64,000 nt of DNA from an uncultured Chitinophagaceae bacterium (lineage in GTDB: Bacteria; Bacteroidota; Bacteroidia; Chitinophagales; Chitinophagaceae). The position numbers and the translations under genes were made by a program. The stretch spans positions 186,001-250,000 of the forward strand of contig CALMED010000012.1 of the NCBI GenBank assembly GCA_937862815.1, written 5' to 3'. Below the pieces are notes generated by a model, which was not told the origin of the DNA, searched no databases, and worked only from the letters and a program-made list of their open reading frames with translations. Below, in pieces: positions 19,110 to 27,762 of the stretch (positions within the stretch are counted from its first letter, which is position 1; every line of letters starts with the position of its first letter).

Positions 19110-20084
19110 TTACCTGCGCCGGGCAGATTTCATTGCCGGGGCAGATGAATCCAGCTGTCCTTCCCTTGCGGCAGCTACCGCATCAATGGAAGCCACATTG
19201 GCTTCTTTCCGGGCAATATAGGTATGCCGTGTGTTGGGGAAAAGCCGGGGGATCCATCCGGGCAGTTTTCCACTGGGAAATTCCTGGTAATAGCCGGTCC
19301 GCCGGAAGCGGGGAAAATGCTTTCGTACCATGGCATCGGCCTTGAACCGGTTATAGCTGTAACATTTCCCGTTGTTGTTGGGCAAAAGGCCCAACCGGCG
19401 AATGGGGTTGTGCCACCAGTTGTGGAGGTCAAAAACAGCAACACCGCCTGACTTCAACGCCTGGTACATGCCGGCAAGCAACAGGTGCTCATGCGAAGGA
19501 GAGTAGATCAGTGTATCACCGCAATAGACCAGGTCAAGCACATGGTTGAACGGGGGACGGAAGTAATCGGCCCGTATGAACAGGATGTTGTGAATGTTCT
19601 GCTCCGCCGCTTTTTGTTGCGCATACAGGAGCGAATCCATGCTCAGATCACAATGCAACACCCAATCGAAGTGCTTGCTCATTTCAAATGTGTAATAACC
19701 GGAGGACCCGGTGAAATCACAATAGATGTGCCGTTTACCGGTAGCCTCGCCAATCAGCTTGTAAATAAAATCCACATGCCGGTATTTCACATTGCGCCAT
19801 CCCTCGGGTACCAGTTCGGGGCGGGCCCAGGACTTACCGGGGTCTGCTTCACCAATACCGGTACGAAACAAGTGGTGGTAGATGGCTTCGTGATAAGCGC
19901 TGCGTTCATCCGTGGAAAAACTCAGCGGCTCCGGCGGAAGAATTTCCAGAATTGACTGATCGTAGTATGGATAAACGGAGTTGCAGGAGTTACAATGAAA
20001 AGACCCTTGCACGTAGCGGGTGGACGAATTGCATACCGGGCAGGATAGAATGCGTTCGAGAAGTTCTGTTTTTTGTGTTTGCAT
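19110..20084 (-). CDS. SAM-dependent methyltransferase with N-terminal zinc ribbon
   Basis: 324 residues from the start at 20084; the upstream extension to 20171 has no family features. Residues 15-35 hold a Trm112/RlmA-like zinc ribbon: CPVCNSSTRYVQGSFHCNSC. The class I methyltransferase core follows: YCDFTGSSGYYTFEMSKHFDWVLHCDLSMDSL is motif I through the acidic residue of motif II, and CGDTLIYSPSHEHLLLAGMYQALKSGGVAVFDLHNWW covers motifs IV-V. This combination is seen in RlmA-like and wall-associated methyltransferases. The substrate cannot be told from sequence. The gene converges closely with the antiporter gene. Confidence 0.8.
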   Translation of the reverse strand: MQTQKTELLERILSCPVCNSSTRYVQGSFHCNSCNSVYPYYDQSILEILPPEPLSFSTDERSAYHEAIYHHLFRTGIGEADPGKSWARPELVPEGWRNVKYRHVDFIYKLIGEATGKRHIYCDFTGSSGYYTFEMSKHFDWVLHCDLSMDSLLYAQQKAAEQNIHNILFIRADYFRPPFNHVLDLVYCGDTLIYSPSHEHLLLAGMYQALKSGGVAVFDLHNWWHNPIRRLGLLPNNNGKCYSYNRFKADAMVRKHFPRFRRTGYYQEFPSGKLPGWIPRLFPNTRHTYIARKEANVASIDAVAAAREGQLDSSAPAMKSARRR

Positions 20085-20443
20085 AAGCAGCTGAAAAGTG
20101 TACGGTTTAAGATAAATATTGCAGGCAACACAACGAATGAACAAGATAAGAAGGAAACCTGAAAAATGCACCTTTTTGGCAGAAGTCCCCTGCTGCCAGG
20201 CGATCAGCCGTAAATTTCAAAAGCTCAATGTGCCTGTAAAAGTTCCATGTTGCACAACTTATAGTACAGAAAAAAGCCAATTTTATTCAATAAAGTTATA
20301 AATCGCTAAAAAAACGCTTTCCCGCTGATATGTTATTTAAATGTTAAGAACGATAGGCAGTTGCCACCCCTTATCACGCGTATAGCCCAGTTCCCCCTTA
20401 GAAAGGGCGGTACGCTTAAACCAGGAAGGAAGAAAGAAATGAA
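20085..20443. other. Gene-free stretch upstream of the methyltransferase gene
   Basis: No supported gene is seen. The stretch must hold the methyltransferase promoter on the - strand and the 3' end of the CBS-domain transcript. A short CCCTT-AGA-AAGGG hairpin occurs near its CBS-proximal end, but no T-run follows it on the - strand, so no terminator is claimed. Confidence 0.45.
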
Positions 20444-20896
20444 TCAGAATATTTTATCCTGCAGTTCTATGGCCTGGCTGAACTCGGCCTGGTCAAATAC
20501 CAGTTCCCGGTTGCTGATGGCTTCACGTAATACGTCATTGATGGTCACAACGCCCTGGAATTGCTGATCGTCATTGAACACCACCAGGTAGCGTGTTTTA
20601 TGACTGTTGAGTAATTGCATGCATTTCTCTACAGTTTCAAGGGGACCAATTACCGGTAAGAAAGTGCTCATCACCTCCCGGATGGTGGCACTGTGGCTCG
20701 CAAGTCCTTTGAGTATCACATTACGGCTGTAATCACGCTCCGAAAAGATGCCCTGAAATTCTCCCTCCTTCATCACCACCAGGTAGCTCAGATTCACAGA
20801 ATTCATCAACTGCAGTCCCTCAATCACCCGGGAATCGGCGTCAATGAAGTTAAAAATCGGGGGCTTGCTGTTCAGTATGTCCTGGGCGGTACGCAT
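20444..20896 (-). CDS. Two-CBS-domain protein
   Basis: 150 residues made almost entirely of a CBS pair (Bateman module). CBS1 spans about residues 5-65 (VIEGLQLMNSVNLSYLVVM, GIFSERDYSRNVI) and CBS2 about 72-130 (TVEKCMQLLNSHKTRYLVVF, GVVTINDVLREAI). Stand-alone CBS pairs bind adenine nucleotides and regulate partner enzymes or channels. No catalytic domain is fused. It faces surE across a 150-base divergent gap, with no stated functional link. Confidence 0.9.
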   Translation of the reverse strand: MRTAQDILNSKPPIFNFIDADSRVIEGLQLMNSVNLSYLVVMKEGEFQGIFSERDYSRNVILKGLASHSATIREVMSTFLPVIGPLETVEKCMQLLNSHKTRYLVVFNDDQQFQGVVTINDVLREAISNRELVFDQAEFSQAIELQDKIF

Positions 20897-21047
20897 AACG
20901 GGTCGTTTAATTCGCTAAGATACCCGCAACATAGTAAAAAATAACTGATCCCGGTCAATCCCTTTCGCAATCCTTTGCACCTCCTGCAGGAAGTCTTTGC
21001 GAACTGCCCCGGAAATCGGATATTTACCGCCCATATCCCTTAAACGC

Positions 21048-21839
21048 ATGGCAACAAAAAAAAGCCGGAAAGAACCGCCGGTGATTCTGATAACGAATGA
21101 TGATGGCGTAACGGCACCCGGCATCCGCAGCCTGGTGGAAGCCGTAAAAGACCTGGGTAAGATTGTAGTAGTGGCCCCGGATAAACCCCAGAGTGGCATG
21201 GGACATGCCATCACCATCGGGTACCCCCTGCGGTTGCACCCGGTAGCCCTGTTCGACGGCGTGGACGCCTGGCAGTGCAGCGGCACGCCGGTGGACTGCG
21301 TGAAACTGGCCGTAGACAAAGTTTTGCACCGTAAACCCGATATCTGCCTCAGCGGCATCAACCATGGCGCCAACCACAGCATCAATGTGATCTACAGCGG
21401 CACCATGAGCGCGGCCATAGAAGCCAGCATTGAACACATACCCAGCATTGGCTTCTCCCTCATGAATTACAGTATGGAGGCCGACTTTTCCGCCAGCAGC
21501 ACCTATGTGCGGCAATTGGTTGAATCTGTGCTGGCGCTTAAAAACAAAAGCAAACACCTCTGCCTCAACGTGAACATCCCCAATGTGGATGGCAGCCTCA
21601 TTAAGGGCATTAAATTCTGCCGGCAGGCTTATGCCAAATACGATGAAGAATTTGACGAGCGCCGCGACCCGGCCGGCCGCCGGTATTTCTGGCTCACCGG
21701 CGAATTCAAAAACTTTGACAAAGGCAAGGATACCGACGTTTGGGCGCTGAACAACAATTATGTAAGTGTGGTACCGGTGCAGTTTGACCTGACCGACTAT
21801 CAACTGAAATCCCAACTGGAGAAAAAAATGAAATTGTGA
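21048..21839 (+). CDS. surE: 5'/3'-nucleotidase SurE
   Basis: 263 residues from the ATG at 21048, giving MATKKSRKEPPVILITNDDG. The frame extends upstream to 20997 but the family starts just before ILITNDDG. Metal ligands are D18 and D19 in NDDG, then the serine in DKPQSGMGHAIT and the asparagine in SGINHGANHS. The enzyme dephosphorylates nucleoside monophosphates and is linked to stationary-phase survival. The stop overlaps the next start (TGATG). In Bacteroidota surE is often followed by a small membrane gene and lpxB; here three other genes intervene before lpxB. Confidence 0.95.
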   Translation: MATKKSRKEPPVILITNDDGVTAPGIRSLVEAVKDLGKIVVVAPDKPQSGMGHAITIGYPLRLHPVALFDGVDAWQCSGTPVDCVKLAVDKVLHRKPDICLSGINHGANHSINVIYSGTMSAAIEASIEHIPSIGFSLMNYSMEADFSASSTYVRQLVESVLALKNKSKHLCLNVNIPNVDGSLIKGIKFCRQAYAKYDEEFDERRDPAGRRYFWLTGEFKNFDKGKDTDVWALNNNYVSVVPVQFDLTDYQLKSQLEKKMKL

Positions 21840-22138
21840 TGTTTAAAATTGACAAATACCCTTTCGGTCTCACCATCGGCGCCCTCGCCCCTGTACTGGG
21901 CATCGCTATTTATTATATCCTGAAAATTGACCCGGCCACGATCAGTTTTGGCGCTTTTATCGAATACTTCTTCCGCACCAAAGCCTTGCTCACCGCCGTA
22001 GGCAGTCTCAGCCTCATCGCCAACATCGTCCTGTTTACCCTCTTCATCAACGGGCGCAGGGATAAGACAGCCATCGGAATTTTCATCATGACGGTTATGT
22101 ACGGCATCATGATTCTCTATGCCAAATTCTTTATGTAA
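21839..22138 (+). CDS. Small three-segment membrane protein
   Basis: 99 residues starting at the ATG within the surE stop (TGATG), so translation is coupled. Three hydrophobic helices are visible: about 10-28 (TIGALAPVLGIAIYYIL), 45-70 (ALLTAVGSLSLIANIVLFTLFI) and 78-97 (GIFIMTVMYGIMILYAKFF). No catalytic motif is seen. A short membrane protein in this place is common next to surE in related bacteria. Function unknown. Confidence 0.8.
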   Translation: MFKIDKYPFGLTIGALAPVLGIAIYYILKIDPATISFGAFIEYFFRTKALLTAVGSLSLIANIVLFTLFINGRRDKTAIGIFIMTVMYGIMILYAKFFM

Positions 22139-22383
22139 CACGTATCCTCCCCTTTCGTAACATTCTGCCCGCAGCGATTGGCTGATGGAACCAGCTCTGC
22201 ATCAAGCGATTCGATCCCCCAATTGATCAAATAATGCGCAACCGGTTGGGGCTTCCGCGTATTTTTACTAACTTGGCTGCTGTCCGTACAACATAGCTGC
22301 GTTTTCCGGCACGCAGCCCATCTTATATCCTGCGGAAGCCGTGCAAACTGAAACCACATGTCTGACCAAACCGAAAACAACCG

Positions 22384-23115
22384 ATGCTTCCCTGTGTAAC
22401 AACCAGTTGGGATGACGGCCATCCCCTTGATTTCAGAATTGCCGAACTGCTCGATAAGTACAACCTGAAGGGAACGTTTTACATTCCCCGGCATAACGAA
22501 GAGCACGAAGTGATGGAGGAAACTGCCATTGCAGAACTCGGCCGGCATTTTGAAATAGGCGGACATACCTTCCATCATAAAGCTGTGTTTGAGGTGGATG
22601 CCCTTCAGTGGCGTGAAGAGGTTGACAGTTGTTACCGGTGGTTGCACCAGTTGCTGGGCACGCCGCCGCAAAGCTTCTGTTTCCCCAAGGGACAGATCAA
22701 CCGGGCTGCGGCGGAAGCTGTTTTTGCGGCCGGCTTTCATACAGGCCGTACAACAGAACTATTAAGCACAGCGCCGCGAACAGGCAACCGGATAAAACCC
22801 ACCACCCTGCAGGTGTATGAACACAACCGGCCAACGTACATCCGTCACCTGCTGAAAAGGGGCCGGGGCTTCAATCTGCTCCGCTGGATGCTGCAGGGAG
22901 GTGAAACCGACCTGGAAAGGCTGACGGAAAAATTCCTCGAACAAACCCTGCAAACAAAGGGCTGCTTTCATTTGTGGGGCCATTCGTGGGAAATTGAATC
23001 CTGTGGTCTGTGGAAACAACTGGAGCAGATGTTCCGCCGGCTGAGTGGTCTTGCAGAAATAGCTTATATTGAAAACAAAGATCTGCCGCAACAATCGCTG
23101 CAGGCCTCTGCCTGA
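22384..23115 (+). CDS. Polysaccharide deacetylase (NodB-like, CE4)
   Basis: 243 residues. The NodB fold starts immediately: TTSWDDGHPLDFRIAELLDKYNLKGTFY holds motif 1 (SWDDG, metal-binding aspartates), and EIGGHTFHH is motif 2 with both metal-binding histidines (H-x3-H). SFCFPKGQINRAA corresponds to motif 3. There is no signal peptide, so it may act in the cytosol or at the inner face. It likely removes acetyl groups from an N-acetylhexosamine intermediate, and the glycosyltransferase gene 39 bases downstream supports a role in a surface glycan. Confidence 0.88.
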   Translation: MLPCVTTSWDDGHPLDFRIAELLDKYNLKGTFYIPRHNEEHEVMEETAIAELGRHFEIGGHTFHHKAVFEVDALQWREEVDSCYRWLHQLLGTPPQSFCFPKGQINRAAAEAVFAAGFHTGRTTELLSTAPRTGNRIKPTTLQVYEHNRPTYIRHLLKRGRGFNLLRWMLQGGETDLERLTEKFLEQTLQTKGCFHLWGHSWEIESCGLWKQLEQMFRRLSGLAEIAYIENKDLPQQSLQASA

Positions 23116-23154
23116 CAAACACCGGATTAATCCATTAACGCCTTAAACAACACA

Positions 23155-24270
23155 ATGCAACCACAACTTCTTTTAATTCTGCATATGCCACCGCCCATTC
23201 ACGGTGCTGCACAAGTGGGCAAATTCATTCATGACAGCCTGTATATCAACCAGGCATTCAGGTGCACCTACATCAACCTCGCCACCTCCCGATCTATGGA
23301 AGACCTGGGGAAATTCAGCTTCCTGAAAATCTTTTTTACACTCCGTGTCCTTTCCCGGATCCTGTGGGAGCTCTTAACTGTACGGCCGGAATTGTGCTAC
23401 ATGACCTTTGCCACCACCGGTTTTGCATTTTATAAAGACATCACCATCATTGCCCTTCTGCGGCTGTTCCGGAAAAAAGTCCTCTTTCACTTTCACCACC
23501 AGGGAGTACGGCACCAGTCGGAACGACATGCCTGGAAGGCCCGTGTCTTCCGCTGGGCGCTGGATCACAGCAATACGAACATCCTTCTGCTATCACCCCA
23601 CCTGTACCATGATGTGGCGGCCATCGTTAAGCCCGAACAGGTACTGTACTGTGCCAACGGAATTGCGGAAACATCAACAGGCACAACCAAAACCACTGCG
23701 GCCGCAAACAAACCCGTTCAACTGCTTTTCCTGAGTAATATGCTCCGGTCAAAAGGCATGGACATCCTGGTGGAAGCATGCAGCCTCCTGCACAAAAAGG
23801 GGCTTTCGTTCTTCTGCCATTTTGTGGGCGACTGGAAAGACACATCGGCTTCAGAATTTGAACGTCTGCTGCAGCAAAAAGAGCTCTCCAACCATGCTAA
23901 AGCTTACGGAAAAAAAACGGGAGCAGAAAAAGAAGCGTTTTACGACCGGGCCGATATTTTTGTTCACCCCACCCTCAACGATGCCTTCCCCCTGGTACTG
24001 CTGGAAGCCATGCAACACGAACTTCCGGTCGTTTCCACCTTTGAAGGCGCCATCCCGGAAATTGTAGCCGACGGCGAAAGCGGCTTTCTTGTTCCGAAGA
24101 ACGATGCGGCAGCACTGGCCGGCAAGCTGGAAGCTCTGATGGGAGACCCCGCTCTCCGTAAGCAGATGGGAAAAAAAGGAAGAGCCTTGTACGAGGAAAA
24201 ATTCACGATTCATCAGTTTGAGCAACGCTTTGTAACGGTCATAAAACAAGCCCTCGTATCCCCTTCCTGA
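23155..24270 (+). CDS. GT4-family glycosyltransferase
   Basis: 371 residues. A GT-B fold with an N-terminal PPPIHGAAQVGKFIHDSL (glycine-rich donor/acceptor loop). The C-terminal glycosyltransferase group 1 domain includes LLFLSNMLRSKGMDILVEA, DIFVHPTLNDAFPLVLLEAMQHELPVVSTFEGAIPEIV (the E-x7-E region) and GESGFLVPKND. It retains the sugar anomer and uses a nucleotide-sugar donor; donor and acceptor cannot be told. It pairs with the deacetylase upstream. Cytosolic face of the inner membrane. Confidence 0.9.
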   Translation: MQPQLLLILHMPPPIHGAAQVGKFIHDSLYINQAFRCTYINLATSRSMEDLGKFSFLKIFFTLRVLSRILWELLTVRPELCYMTFATTGFAFYKDITIIALLRLFRKKVLFHFHHQGVRHQSERHAWKARVFRWALDHSNTNILLLSPHLYHDVAAIVKPEQVLYCANGIAETSTGTTKTTAAANKPVQLLFLSNMLRSKGMDILVEACSLLHKKGLSFFCHFVGDWKDTSASEFERLLQQKELSNHAKAYGKKTGAEKEAFYDRADIFVHPTLNDAFPLVLLEAMQHELPVVSTFEGAIPEIVADGESGFLVPKNDAAALAGKLEALMGDPALRKQMGKKGRALYEEKFTIHQFEQRFVTVIKQALVSPS

Positions 24271-24340
24271 GTAAATGTGGTTATTCCCCTGACAACCGGC
24301 ATTCCCTTCAGGATCAGGTAACAGTATCTTTCTGCCCTGT

Positions 24341-25375
24341 ATGAAAAGGGGTATTCCCATACAACCCGATACCGGGCACAACCGCCAGCTGGCCAACCTG
24401 TTTCATCAAATGGCACAATGTTACCGCTACCTGGGGCCGGATGAACGGTTCCGGGCTCTGGCTTATGAAAATGCGTCCCGCATACTGGCCAATATGCAGG
24501 AGCCGGTGGACCTATACGGCAACGATTTAAAAAAACTGGATACAATCAAAGGGGTGGGCGAGAGCATTGCTGAAAAAATTGTGGAGTTTCTGCAAACCGG
24601 CACCATCCGCACATTAGAAGAGCTGAAGCGACGTGTACCTTACGGACTGCTTGAACTCATGGAACTGGAAGGTTTTGGTCCGGCCACCGTGCGTCTGTTA
24701 CACAACAGCCGGGGCATAAACAGCAAAGAGGACCTGGTTGCGGCACTGGGGGATGGACGGCTGACAGGCATAAAAGGCATAGGTCCAAAGAAAATCGCCC
24801 ACATGAAACAGGCATTGAAACTGGAAAACGCCAAAAAACGGATACCCCTGCAACAGGCCACGGTCCTTGGTAAAAAGTTGATCGATGTGTTGGAGAAAAT
24901 CCCCCACCTGCTTCATCCCACGCTGGCCGGCAGTCTGCGCCGCAGAAAAGAAACCGTGGGCGACCTCGACATCGTAGCGGTGGCAGCTCCCCGCTACCGC
25001 AGGCAGATCATGCAGCAGTTGCGGGGGCTCTCGTGCGTGGAACGGATGCTTTCAACCGGCACTACCCGTGCCAGCTTTCTGTTGCAACCCGGCAGTGTGC
25101 AGGTTGACCTCCGGCTGGTAAGCGAAGCCGAGTTTGGCGCCGCCCTGCTGTATTTTACCGGCAGCAAGGAGCACAATATCCGGCTGCGGACTCTGGCCCG
25201 CCAGCGGGGCTGGAAAATCAACGATTACGGACTCTTTGACCTCCGCAGCGGCCGACAACTGGCCGGCAAATCGGAAGAAGAAATGTACCACCAGCTCGGT
25301 TTCCGGTACATCCCCCCCGAAGAACGGCTGGGGAAAAATGAACTGAAAGCGGCAGCGCTGCCACCGGTCGCCTGA
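24341..25375 (+). CDS. PolX-like DNA polymerase beta module without PHP domain
   Basis: 344 residues. Residues 10-90 are the Pol-beta 8-kDa-like domain with a helix-hairpin-helix (LDTIKGVGESIAEKI). A second HhH follows at 105-155 (LEGFGPATVRLL, IKGIGPKKIAHM). The palm has GSLRRRKETVGDLD (about 197-210; catalytic D208 and D210) and VQVDLRL (D256). It ends at EEEMYHQLGFRYIPPEERLG, exactly where bacterial PolX proteins continue into the PHP exonuclease domain. That roughly 230-residue domain is absent, and lpxB begins 38 bases later. Likely gap-filling repair polymerase lacking its own 3'-5' exonuclease. Confidence 0.88.
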   Translation: MKRGIPIQPDTGHNRQLANLFHQMAQCYRYLGPDERFRALAYENASRILANMQEPVDLYGNDLKKLDTIKGVGESIAEKIVEFLQTGTIRTLEELKRRVPYGLLELMELEGFGPATVRLLHNSRGINSKEDLVAALGDGRLTGIKGIGPKKIAHMKQALKLENAKKRIPLQQATVLGKKLIDVLEKIPHLLHPTLAGSLRRRKETVGDLDIVAVAAPRYRRQIMQQLRGLSCVERMLSTGTTRASFLLQPGSVQVDLRLVSEAEFGAALLYFTGSKEHNIRLRTLARQRGWKINDYGLFDLRSGRQLAGKSEEEMYHQLGFRYIPPEERLGKNELKAAALPPVA

Positions 25376-25413
25376 TGGCGGTGTAGCGTGCGCCTACCTA
25401 TCTTTACATCCGC

Positions 25414-26532
25414 ATGAAGTATTACATCATAGCCGGGGAAGCCAGCGGCGATCTGCATGGAAGCAACCTTGTTCGCGCCCTCCACCGGCAGGATGCACAG
25501 GCCATCATCCGCTGCTGGGGTGGAGATAAGATGCAAGCAGCGGGCGCCACGCTGGTGAAACATTACCGGGAGCTAGCCTTTATGGGATTTGCCGAAGTGG
25601 TAAAAAACCTGCCCACCATCCTGCGCAACCTCCGCTTCTGCAAAGAAGACATCCTGCACTACCGCCCCGATGTAGTGGTATTGATTGACTACCCCGGCTT
25701 CAATCTCCGCATCGCCCGCTGGGCCCATGAGCAGGGATTGAAAGTGGTGTATTATATATCACCCCAGGTATGGGCCTGGAAAGAAAACCGGGTGAAGCAG
25801 ATGAAACAATGCATTGACCGGCTGCTGGTGATCCTGCCGTTTGAGAAAAAGTATTATAAAGACCGCTGGAACTGGGAGGTAGACTATGTAGGGCACCCCC
25901 TGCCGGAAGCCATTGCGGCAGCCCGGCAGGAGGAAACGCCTCTCCTTTTTAATGATGCGGATAAGCGTCCATTGATTGCCCTGTTACCCGGCAGCCGCAA
26001 ACAGGAGATCCTGAAAAAACTGCCGGTGATGCTGGAAGTGAGCAAATCATTTCCTGCTTACCGCTTTGTGGTGGCAAAGGCTCCGGGGTTGCCCGAAGAA
26101 TTTTACGACGCCCTGCTGGCCGGCTACCCGGGCGTGTCGGGCGTATCCGGAAAAACCTATGCGTTGCTGCAACAGGCAACAGCGGCGCTGGTTACCAGCG
26201 GCACCGCCACCCTCGAAACCGCACTGCTGGGCGTTCCGCAGGTAGTGTGTTACAAAGGCAACCCCATCAGCTACCAGATTGCCAAACGGCTGGTACGCAT
26301 CAAATACATTTCGTTGGTGAACCTCATTCTGGACCGGGAAGCGGTAGAAGAATTGATACAAAACAAGCTGACCACAGCTGAACTTATTACCGCACTCCGC
26401 AAGATCCTGCCCGGGAACGAAAACAGAATGCAGGTACTTGCACACTACCAGGAACTGGATCAATTACTTCACACAGGCACTTCCGCCTCCGAAAAAGCCG
26501 CACAATTGATCCGCATAACAGCAGCTGACTGA
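25414..26532 (+). CDS. lpxB: Lipid-A-disaccharide synthase
   Basis: 372 residues, full length. It joins UDP-diacylglucosamine to lipid X to make the lipid A disaccharide at the inner membrane. Family blocks: YIIAGEASGDLHGSNLVRAL at the start, MGFAEVVKNLPTIL, VVYYISPQVWAWKENRVKQMK, VDYVGHPL, ALLPGSRKQEILKKLPVML and TSGTATLETALLGVPQVVCYK. It shows that the host makes lipid A and is a diderm. It is normally found close to surE in this group; here a deacetylase, a glycosyltransferase and a Pol-beta gene lie between. Confidence 0.97.
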   Translation: MKYYIIAGEASGDLHGSNLVRALHRQDAQAIIRCWGGDKMQAAGATLVKHYRELAFMGFAEVVKNLPTILRNLRFCKEDILHYRPDVVVLIDYPGFNLRIARWAHEQGLKVVYYISPQVWAWKENRVKQMKQCIDRLLVILPFEKKYYKDRWNWEVDYVGHPLPEAIAAARQEETPLLFNDADKRPLIALLPGSRKQEILKKLPVMLEVSKSFPAYRFVVAKAPGLPEEFYDALLAGYPGVSGVSGKTYALLQQATAALVTSGTATLETALLGVPQVVCYKGNPISYQIAKRLVRIKYISLVNLILDREAVEELIQNKLTTAELITALRKILPGNENRMQVLAHYQELDQLLHTGTSASEKAAQLIRITAAD

Positions 26533-26543
26533 TCCAGATCAGT
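26528..26543. promoter_or_regulatory. FNR-like dyad ACTGAT-N4-ATCAGT
   Basis: A perfect 6-base inverted repeat with a 4-base spacer, overlapping the lpxB stop. The inner TGAT-N4-ATCA equals the FNR core, but the outermost bases are C/G instead of T/A. It lies upstream of a second site at 26578 and may help control the fasciclin-copper receptor unit. It could instead be a short hairpin after lpxB. Confidence 0.4.
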
Positions 26544-26577
26544 AACATTCAGAACATTCAGCAGCTCGTAGTATTTT

Positions 26578-26621
26578 ATGATCTGACTCATAACACTCCT
26601 TTAGGGGCTCCAGTACTTTCG
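26578..26621 (+). promoter_or_regulatory. Predicted promoter with FNR/NNR-type site for the copper-supply unit
   Basis: The dyad TTATGA-N6-TCATAA (core 26578-26591) has FNR geometry but ATGA in place of TTGA. A -7-like TACTTTCG lies at 26614-26621 (five of six matches to TAnnTTTG). The dyad centre is 29.5 bases from the first base of that element. The same distance occurs at two other promoters in the window (cytochrome c-nosZ and the membrane protein at 38745). Confidence 0.6.
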
Positions 26622-26660
26622 TACCACATTAGCCCTTTTCACACATAAAACAAACTCAGC

Positions 26661-27209
26661 ATGAAACACTGTTTTCTTCCCGCACTTATCAGCATTTTGT
26701 TCCTTCTGGGATGCAGCAACAGTACGGAATCCACCACAACTACCGCTCCTGATGCCGCTACTCCGGCCGGGCAATCCGGTGTACAGGACGACGAGTCGGC
26801 AAAGGACGTGGTAAAAATCGCAGCAGGCAGTAAAGACCACACCACCCTCGTTGCCGCCCTGCAGGCAGCCGGATATGTGGATGCCCTTTCGAATGCCGGC
26901 CCTTTCACCGTTTTTGCTCCCACGAATGCAGCATTTGACAAGTTGCCCAAGGGTACCGTGGAAGATTTACTGAAGCCGGCCAATAAAGACAAACTCCGCG
27001 ACATCCTCGAATATCATGTGTATGTAGGTGTATTGAAAGACGCTTTGATGAGCGACGGACTTACGTACGGCATGGCCAGCGGAAAATCGATTACCATTGG
27101 TAACAAAGATGGACAGCTTTCTGTAAACGGCATCAACATTCTCGCAACCATACCAGCCAGTAACGGCATTATTTACGTTACAGACGGCGTATTATTGCCG
27201 CCACAGTAA
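26661..27209 (+). CDS. Fasciclin (FAS1) domain lipoprotein
   Basis: 182 residues. Lipoprotein signal MKHCFLPALISILFLLGC (C18), then a low-complexity Thr/Ala/Ser linker to about residue 45. A single FAS1 domain follows: TLVAALQAAGYVDALSNAGPFTVFAPTNAAFDKLP (H1 motif) and LRDILEYHVYVG (H2, YHV), ending IIYVTDGVLLPP. FAS1 lipoproteins recur beside nos and other denitrification genes in Bacteroidota. Their role is unclear, but binding to other periplasmic proteins has been suggested. The promoter carries an FNR/NNR-type site shared with the nosZ promoter, supporting a link to nitrous oxide respiration. Confidence 0.88.
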   Translation: MKHCFLPALISILFLLGCSNSTESTTTTAPDAATPAGQSGVQDDESAKDVVKIAAGSKDHTTLVAALQAAGYVDALSNAGPFTVFAPTNAAFDKLPKGTVEDLLKPANKDKLRDILEYHVYVGVLKDALMSDGLTYGMASGKSITIGNKDGQLSVNGINILATIPASNGIIYVTDGVLLPPQ

Positions 27210-27316
27210 ATCAGATTCCCGGTGCCGGCTGCCGTTTGCAGTGGCTTTGTGCAAGCGGCAGCCGAACCAACCGGGTAAGTGTACGCCCGGTGAATACACC
27301 GGAGGAAACGGCACAC

Positions 27317-27688
27317 ATGCAAAAACTGATCGCATATATTTTTTTCAGCGTTCTGGCACTGCAGGTTTTAAGTCCGGCCCTGCTGGTGGCGGAGTACCAC
27401 CTCAACCTGGGCCGCTACCTGTTAACATGCATCAACAAAGACAAACCCGCCTCAACCTGCCAGGGTAAATGCCAGTTGAACAAAAAAATGGCTGAAAACG
27501 AAAAGCAACAGCAGGAACCAGGAATGCGGCATGTACAAAAAGAAAATGTCTTATCATCCCGTTCCTTTCCGCCGGTCTGCCACGTAATACTTCCCTCCGC
27601 TACGCCGGACTATCAGACCTTCGTCACCCTTCGCATTAAAGATATCTCTATCGTTATATTTCATCCTCCCCGGATTTCCTGGCAATAA
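27317..27688 (+). CDS. Small CxGKC protein, copper-receptor associated
   Basis: 123 residues from the ATG at 27317, which gives an N-terminal signal or anchor (LIAYIFFSVLALQVLSPALLVA). The frame is open upstream but that part has no signal. Key feature: TCINKDKPASTCQGKCQLNKKM, with a C-x3-C (CQGKC) and a third Cys nearby. The protein ends in a hydrophobic strand and FHPP. Small proteins with CxGKCxLxK and a terminal FHPP recur upstream of metal, often copper, TonB receptors in Bacteroidota. The cysteines could bind copper. The receptor gene follows after 74 bases. Function otherwise unknown. Confidence 0.75.
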   Translation: MQKLIAYIFFSVLALQVLSPALLVAEYHLNLGRYLLTCINKDKPASTCQGKCQLNKKMAENEKQQQEPGMRHVQKENVLSSRSFPPVCHVILPSATPDYQTFVTLRIKDISIVIFHPPRISWQ

Positions 27689-27762
27689 CGGTCCTGCCAC
27701 TTCTACCCACCGGATTGCCCGAAAAAGCATCCGCTATTTACTGATTTTTCAAACTGAATCCC

